Below, piece after piece: positions 60,440 through 64,000 of a DNA stretch of 64,000 nt. The stretch's first letter is position 1; each line of letters opens with the position of its first letter. This stretch comes from JBKHYJ01 sp046565505 (GTDB taxonomy: Bacteria > Acidobacteriota > Blastocatellia > UBA7656). The DNA lies in the NCBI GenBank assembly GCA_046565505.1, contig JBKHYJ010000076.1, positions 42,691 to 106,690 on the forward strand, given 5' to 3'. A program made the translations under genes and the position numbers. The notes beneath the pieces were generated by a model, which was not told the DNA's origin, searched no databases, and worked only from the letters and a program-made list of their open reading frames with translations.

Positions 60440-60665
60440 ATGTCTGGGTATCTCCTTGTTATTTATTCGCCGCCCTGGGGCGAGTCGTAACAAGCTATAC
60501 TGAGACGAATCCCCGCGGGGTTGTAAAATCATGTAAAAAGGCGCCCGCGCGATTAATCATTATCGCGCGGGCCATCCGGCCGGCGGAGTCGCGCGCCGGG
60601 GCGAGTTGAACGGCGGAATTCATGCGGGTATCATTTGGCCGTTTTGATTTGAAAGAGGAGCAATT

Positions 60666-61382
60666 ATGACCATCCTTCACGTCGCGGCGATAATCCTTTG
60701 TTCATTGGCGCAGGACCCTTTCGCCGTCGCGCCTAACGCTTACAAGCGCCAATTCGAGAACGCCTGGGTCAGGGTGGTCCGCGTTCATTACGAGCCGCGC
60801 GAGAAGATCGCCTCCCACGACCACCCGAAGATGGCGACGGTCTATGTTTTTCTGAGGAGCAGCGGGCCCGTTCGGTTCAAGCACACGGGGGAGGAGAAGT
60901 TCGTCGTCGTGCGGCCCGAAGTGCAGGCGGGCGGCTTCAGGCTGGGCCGCGCGGTGCAGGAGACGCATGAAGTCGAAAGCCTCTCCGATACGCCGACGGA
61001 TTTTCTCAGGGTGGAACTCAAGACTGAAGTGGCTGACGCCCAAACCTTCCGCGGCCGATTCCCGCCCGACCCCCATGCTACCGCCGAAAGCTCGCAGAAG
61101 GTCCGGTTCGAGAACGCGCAAGCACGCATCCTGCGCATCACCTGCGCGGCCCGCGGTAAATGCATGGCAGCCCGCTCCGAGTCGCCCTCGCTGCTGGTGG
61201 CGATCACCCCGGCCGGCATGAAGATGGCCGTTAACGATGGCGCGCCGTCCGTCACGAAGACGGAGCCGGGGCAAACTCTATGGGTAGGGGCGGGCGACCG
61301 GGTGACGTTGGAAAACACGGGCGACGCGCCGGCCGAGTTTTTGAGGATAGAACTCAAGACGCCGCCGCGCCCGGCCGGGTGA
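60666..61382 (+). CDS. Bicupin protein, probably exported
   Basis: 238-aa protein made of two cupin-like halves of similar build: VRVVRVHYEPREKIASHDHPKMATVYVFL (residues ~34-62) and ARILRITCAARGKCMAARSESPSLLVAI (~152-180), each followed by a FLRVELKTE / FLRIELKTP strand. The first half holds His residues (ASHDHP) for metal, the second has lost them. A short hydrophobic N-terminus (MTILHVAAIILCSLAQDP) looks like a signal peptide. GAAAGAGGAG precedes ATG60666. Substrate unknown. Confidence 0.8.
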   Translation: MTILHVAAIILCSLAQDPFAVAPNAYKRQFENAWVRVVRVHYEPREKIASHDHPKMATVYVFLRSSGPVRFKHTGEEKFVVVRPEVQAGGFRLGRAVQETHEVESLSDTPTDFLRVELKTEVADAQTFRGRFPPDPHATAESSQKVRFENAQARILRITCAARGKCMAARSESPSLLVAITPAGMKMAVNDGAPSVTKTEPGQTLWVGAGDRVTLENTGDAPAEFLRIELKTPPRPAG

Positions 61383-61566
61383 TGGCCTTGACCCGCCTGG
61401 CCATTATGATCGAATGGGCCAGCGGGTCCGCGGGCAAAAGGGCGCACCTGTATAATCCCCGCCGCGCGAACGGCTCGGGCGCTGCGCCCGGCAATTACAA
61501 TTTTTTACATGAAATCTTCGGCCCCCGGCACATTTAAGTTGATTCTCATTGTATACTTTTGCTGCT

Positions 61567-63297
61567 ATGCGACGACGTTCAAGGGTTCATTTATCATCGA
61601 AGGCTAAGCTCATAACGCTGGCGATTGTGGCCGTGTTGCTGCCGACGACCGTCCTCTCCGTCATTCAATACAATTCGCTCGTCGACCTGGAAGGCAAGAC
61701 GAAAGTGGCCGTCCAGGAGAACCTGCGTCAGACGATGCAGAACCTGACGCGCAAAGTCGAAGACAACTTCAAGGAGCTGGCGAGGGACACGCTGGAGCCT
61801 ATAAGCTACGAGGACCTGGAGCAGAGTAACCTTCAAAAGATCGAGCAGCATTTCGCGTCCGTCAAGCGCGCTCACCCGCAGATCGACCAGATGTTCGTAT
61901 TCTCTTACGTCAAGGGTAAAGAGTACGCGCTGTTTAATTCGCCGGAGGGCCTGCGCCGCCTGGAGTGGATGCAGTTGGAGGATAAAGACAACGCCGACGC
62001 GCTCGCCGCGCTTAAGGCTTTCAATGGCGCGCGCCTGTCGCGAACCTCGATGACCTGGAAGAGCGACTTCCTCTTCTGGCAGGTGCCTTGCTGCAAAGAC
62101 AGCCCGTGGAAAGCCAGCTCCCAGTACACTCAATACCTCTTTCACACGCTGTCATGCCCGGACGGCGAATCGCTTATGGGATTCGCCGGCTTCACCTTCG
62201 CGCCGGGCTACGTGAGGGAAGAGTACTTGCCGCAGATAGTACCCGCGCTGATGCGCGATTGTGACATAGACGACAAGGGTTCGGCCCTCGCCCTGGGGGT
62301 GCTGGACGAGTCGGGCGGCGAAGTCTACGCGACCAAGCCCGGCGTGCAGGGCTATGAAGTCAAGATGGCCTTCAGCCCCGTATTCCCGCGGTGGAACCTG
62401 GCGCTCGGGTACAGGGACACCACGATAGAGGCGCTGGCGAGGGACAATTTCCAAAAGAACCTTATGCTCACGCTCTTCGTTCTTTCGCTGCTGATACTCG
62501 GGATCATCCTGACGCTGCGCGCGACCGCGCGAGAGATGAAGCTCGCGCAGGCGAAATCGACGTTCGTCTCCAACGTGTCGCATGAGCTGAAGACCCCGCT
62601 CGCGCTCATACGCCTGTTCGCGGAGACGCTCGAACTGGGCAGGGTCAAGAGCGGCGAGAAGGCGCAGGAGTATTACCGCATCATAAACAACGAGAGCCGC
62701 CGGCTCACCCAGCTCATCAACAACATACTGGACTTCTCAAAGATAGAGGCGGGCCGCAAGGAGTACGAGTTCGTGGAATCGGACGTGTCGGAAGTGGTCG
62801 AGGAGGTCATTCGCAGCTACGAATACCAGATCGTGAACTCGGGCTTCGAGCTGAACGCCTACATCGAGCATGACCTCCCGCCGGTCTCGATTGACCGCGA
62901 CGCCATCTCGCAGGCGGTGCTCAACCTCATCAATAACGCCGTCAAGTACTCCGACGAGTCTAAGGAGATCACCGTGCGCGTGCGGTCGCAGGACCGCTTC
63001 ATCGCCATCGAGGTCGCCGACAAAGGGATAGGGATCGCGCGCTCGGAGCAGGAAAAGATATTCGAGAAGTTCTACCGCGTCAGCACGGGCCTGGTCCATA
63101 ACACGAAAGGCAGTGGCCTGGGCCTCGCGCTGGTCAAGCACATCGTTGACGCCCACGACGGGAAGATCGTCGTAGACAGCGCGCCCGGCAAGGGCAGTCG
63201 CTTCACGCTGCTGATCCCGGCCGGTGGGGCCGTGGCCGCCGCAAAAGAAGTGAAGCTCGACGGAGGGTACAAAGTTGCAGAGAGTCCTAATAATTGA
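61567..63297 (+). CDS. Membrane sensor histidine kinase with extracytoplasmic sensor domain
   Basis: 576-aa kinase. Membrane helices at ~12-32 and ~297-318 enclose a ~265-residue periplasmic domain, Cache-like in length (FKELARDTLEPISYEDLEQSNLQKIEQHF). HisKA has the phospho-His339 in SNVSHELKTPLALIRLFAETLE; the ATPase has NLINNAVKYSDESKEI, DKGIGIARSEQEKIFEKFYRV and GSGLGLALVKHIVDAH. The frame opens at 61549 but TATACT at 61552-61557 could be a -10, which would start RNA just before ATG61567 (near-leaderless; no ribosome site is seen). It overlaps the response regulator gene by 23 bases: a classic two-component pair. Confidence 0.92.
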   Translation: MRRRSRVHLSSKAKLITLAIVAVLLPTTVLSVIQYNSLVDLEGKTKVAVQENLRQTMQNLTRKVEDNFKELARDTLEPISYEDLEQSNLQKIEQHFASVKRAHPQIDQMFVFSYVKGKEYALFNSPEGLRRLEWMQLEDKDNADALAALKAFNGARLSRTSMTWKSDFLFWQVPCCKDSPWKASSQYTQYLFHTLSCPDGESLMGFAGFTFAPGYVREEYLPQIVPALMRDCDIDDKGSALALGVLDESGGEVYATKPGVQGYEVKMAFSPVFPRWNLALGYRDTTIEALARDNFQKNLMLTLFVLSLLILGIILTLRATAREMKLAQAKSTFVSNVSHELKTPLALIRLFAETLELGRVKSGEKAQEYYRIINNESRRLTQLINNILDFSKIEAGRKEYEFVESDVSEVVEEVIRSYEYQIVNSGFELNAYIEHDLPPVSIDRDAISQAVLNLINNAVKYSDESKEITVRVRSQDRFIAIEVADKGIGIARSEQEKIFEKFYRVSTGLVHNTKGSGLGLALVKHIVDAHDGKIVVDSAPGKGSRFTLLIPAGGAVAAAKEVKLDGGYKVAESPNN

Positions 63298-63955
63298 AGA
63301 CGAGCCCGATATGGTGTTGGGCCTGCGGGATAACTTCGAGTACGAGGGCTATGACGTGCTCGTCGCCCGCGACGGTAAAGAGGGACTCAGCCGCGCGCTC
63401 GCCGATAACCCGGACGTGATCCTGCTCGACATCATGCTGCCGAAGATGAGCGGGCTCGACGTGTGCCGGCAGCTGAGGAGCAACGGGATCGATACGCCCG
63501 TCATCATGCTGACCGCGCGCGGGCAGGAGATAGACAAGATTATAGGGCTTGAGACCGGGGCCGACGACTACGTCACGAAGCCTTTCAGCATTAAGGAGCT
63601 GCTCGCGCGCGTGCGCGCTCACCTGCGCCGCTCCGCCAGGCAGGTCGCCGACATCGAGACTTACACGTTCGGAGAGATCGAGCTGAACTTCAAGAAGTAC
63701 GAGGCTAAAAAGGACGGCGGCGAGATCGAGCTGTCGCCCCGCGAGTTCGAGCTCATGAAATATTTCATACAGCACCGCGGCGAGACGATCACGCGCGACC
63801 AGTTGCTTGACGACGTGTGGGGTTACGACAATTACCCCTTCACGCGCACGGTCGATAACCACATCGCCAAGCTCCGGCAGAAGATCGAACAGACCCCCGC
63901 AGACCCCAAGTACATCATAACCGTTCATCGCGTCGGCTATAGATTCCTGGGCTGA
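63275..63955 (+). CDS. OmpR family response regulator
   Basis: 226-aa two-domain regulator. Receiver 1-120: acidic pocket IEDEPD, phospho-acceptor Asp52 (ILLDIMLPKMSG), Thr80 and Lys102 (YVTKPFS). DNA-binding winged helix 130-226: ELSPREFELMKYFIQHRGETITRDQLLDDVWGYDNYPFTRTVDNHIAKLRQKIE ending HRVGYRFLG. TTG63275, with GGAGGG six bases ahead, overlaps the histidine kinase gene; the two are partners. Target genes not visible. The final 45 bases of the window after it show nothing. Confidence 0.95.
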   Translation: MQRVLIIEDEPDMVLGLRDNFEYEGYDVLVARDGKEGLSRALADNPDVILLDIMLPKMSGLDVCRQLRSNGIDTPVIMLTARGQEIDKIIGLETGADDYVTKPFSIKELLARVRAHLRRSARQVADIETYTFGEIELNFKKYEAKKDGGEIELSPREFELMKYFIQHRGETITRDQLLDDVWGYDNYPFTRTVDNHIAKLRQKIEQTPADPKYIITVHRVGYRFLG

Positions 63956-64000
63956 CCCGGCCGGAAGAGACTGCGCCTAAAGCACGGGGGCGTGGGGGGC

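Noticed and set aside
1..64000. tRNA, rRNA, CRISPR array, insertion sequence or prophage genes
   Set aside because: I looked for T-loop signatures, arrays and transposase or phage proteins and saw none.

Overview
This window looks like chromosome of an uncultured or little-studied member of the Acidobacteriota, most likely of the Blastocatellia type. The DNA is GC-rich. It carries an N-terminal Ser/Thr kinase fused to a TolB-like domain and TPRs, an Oar-like TonB-dependent receptor with a carboxypeptidase-regulatory N-domain, several ECF sigma factors, and a mixture of TTG, GTG and ATG starts with strong Shine-Dalgarno sites. The taxonomic call is inference from gene style; there is no rRNA gene here.

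Layout. 0-5 kb: an ECF sigma factor with two tandem paralogous small proteins, an OmpA-type lipoprotein, and a packed operon macro domain / HNH / Nudix / TrmL. 5-15 kb: M48 protease, DUF2520 Rossmann protein, pentapeptide-repeat protein, ferritin-like protein, epoxide-hydrolase-like enzyme, Ser/Thr kinase, DedA. 15-25 kb: ROK kinase, LepA, an ECF sigma / anti-sigma / TonB operon, TPR and membrane proteins. 24-33 kb: orphan histidine kinase, DUF169 protein, gamma-glutamyltransferase, L,D-transpeptidase, patatin-like lipase, B12-binding radical SAM protein. 33-41 kb: a large TonB-dependent receptor and an operon of aldehyde dehydrogenase, class III aminotransferase and dihydropyrimidinase that fits reductive pyrimidine (or hydantoin) breakdown. 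41-45 kb: a GEMM-I (cyclic-di-GMP class I) riboswitch upstream of a lytic transglycosylase, followed by a cell-wall amidase. 45-50 kb: site-2 protease with CBS domains, SixA, acyl-CoA synthetase, dCTP deaminase, sugar-phosphate isomerase-like protein. 50.5-55.7 kb: a visibly lower-GC stretch with a multicopper oxidase / SCO pair, a secreted protein of unknown function and about 1 kb without a gene. 55.7-64 kb: small secreted protein, nucleotidyltransferase / EEP pair, a redox cluster (two AhpD-like proteins, a PNPOx-like flavoprotein, a DUF1272 zinc protein), a cupin protein and a histidine kinase / response regulator pair.

Two observations stand out. First, the AhpD-like gene at 59324-59863 is interrupted by a single in-frame TGA exactly where the second Cys of the CxxC redox motif belongs; a SECIS-like hairpin follows at once, so it reads as a selenoprotein with a CxxU motif. 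Second, the GEMM riboswitch appears to carry a 120-nt palindromic repeat in the terminal loop of its P2 helix. With that repeat removed the aptamer has normal length, which suggests a mobile or repetitive element tolerated inside a riboswitch. Related AT-rich inverted repeats sit almost against the start codons of lepA and a small membrane protein gene, and a different one against the DedA gene.
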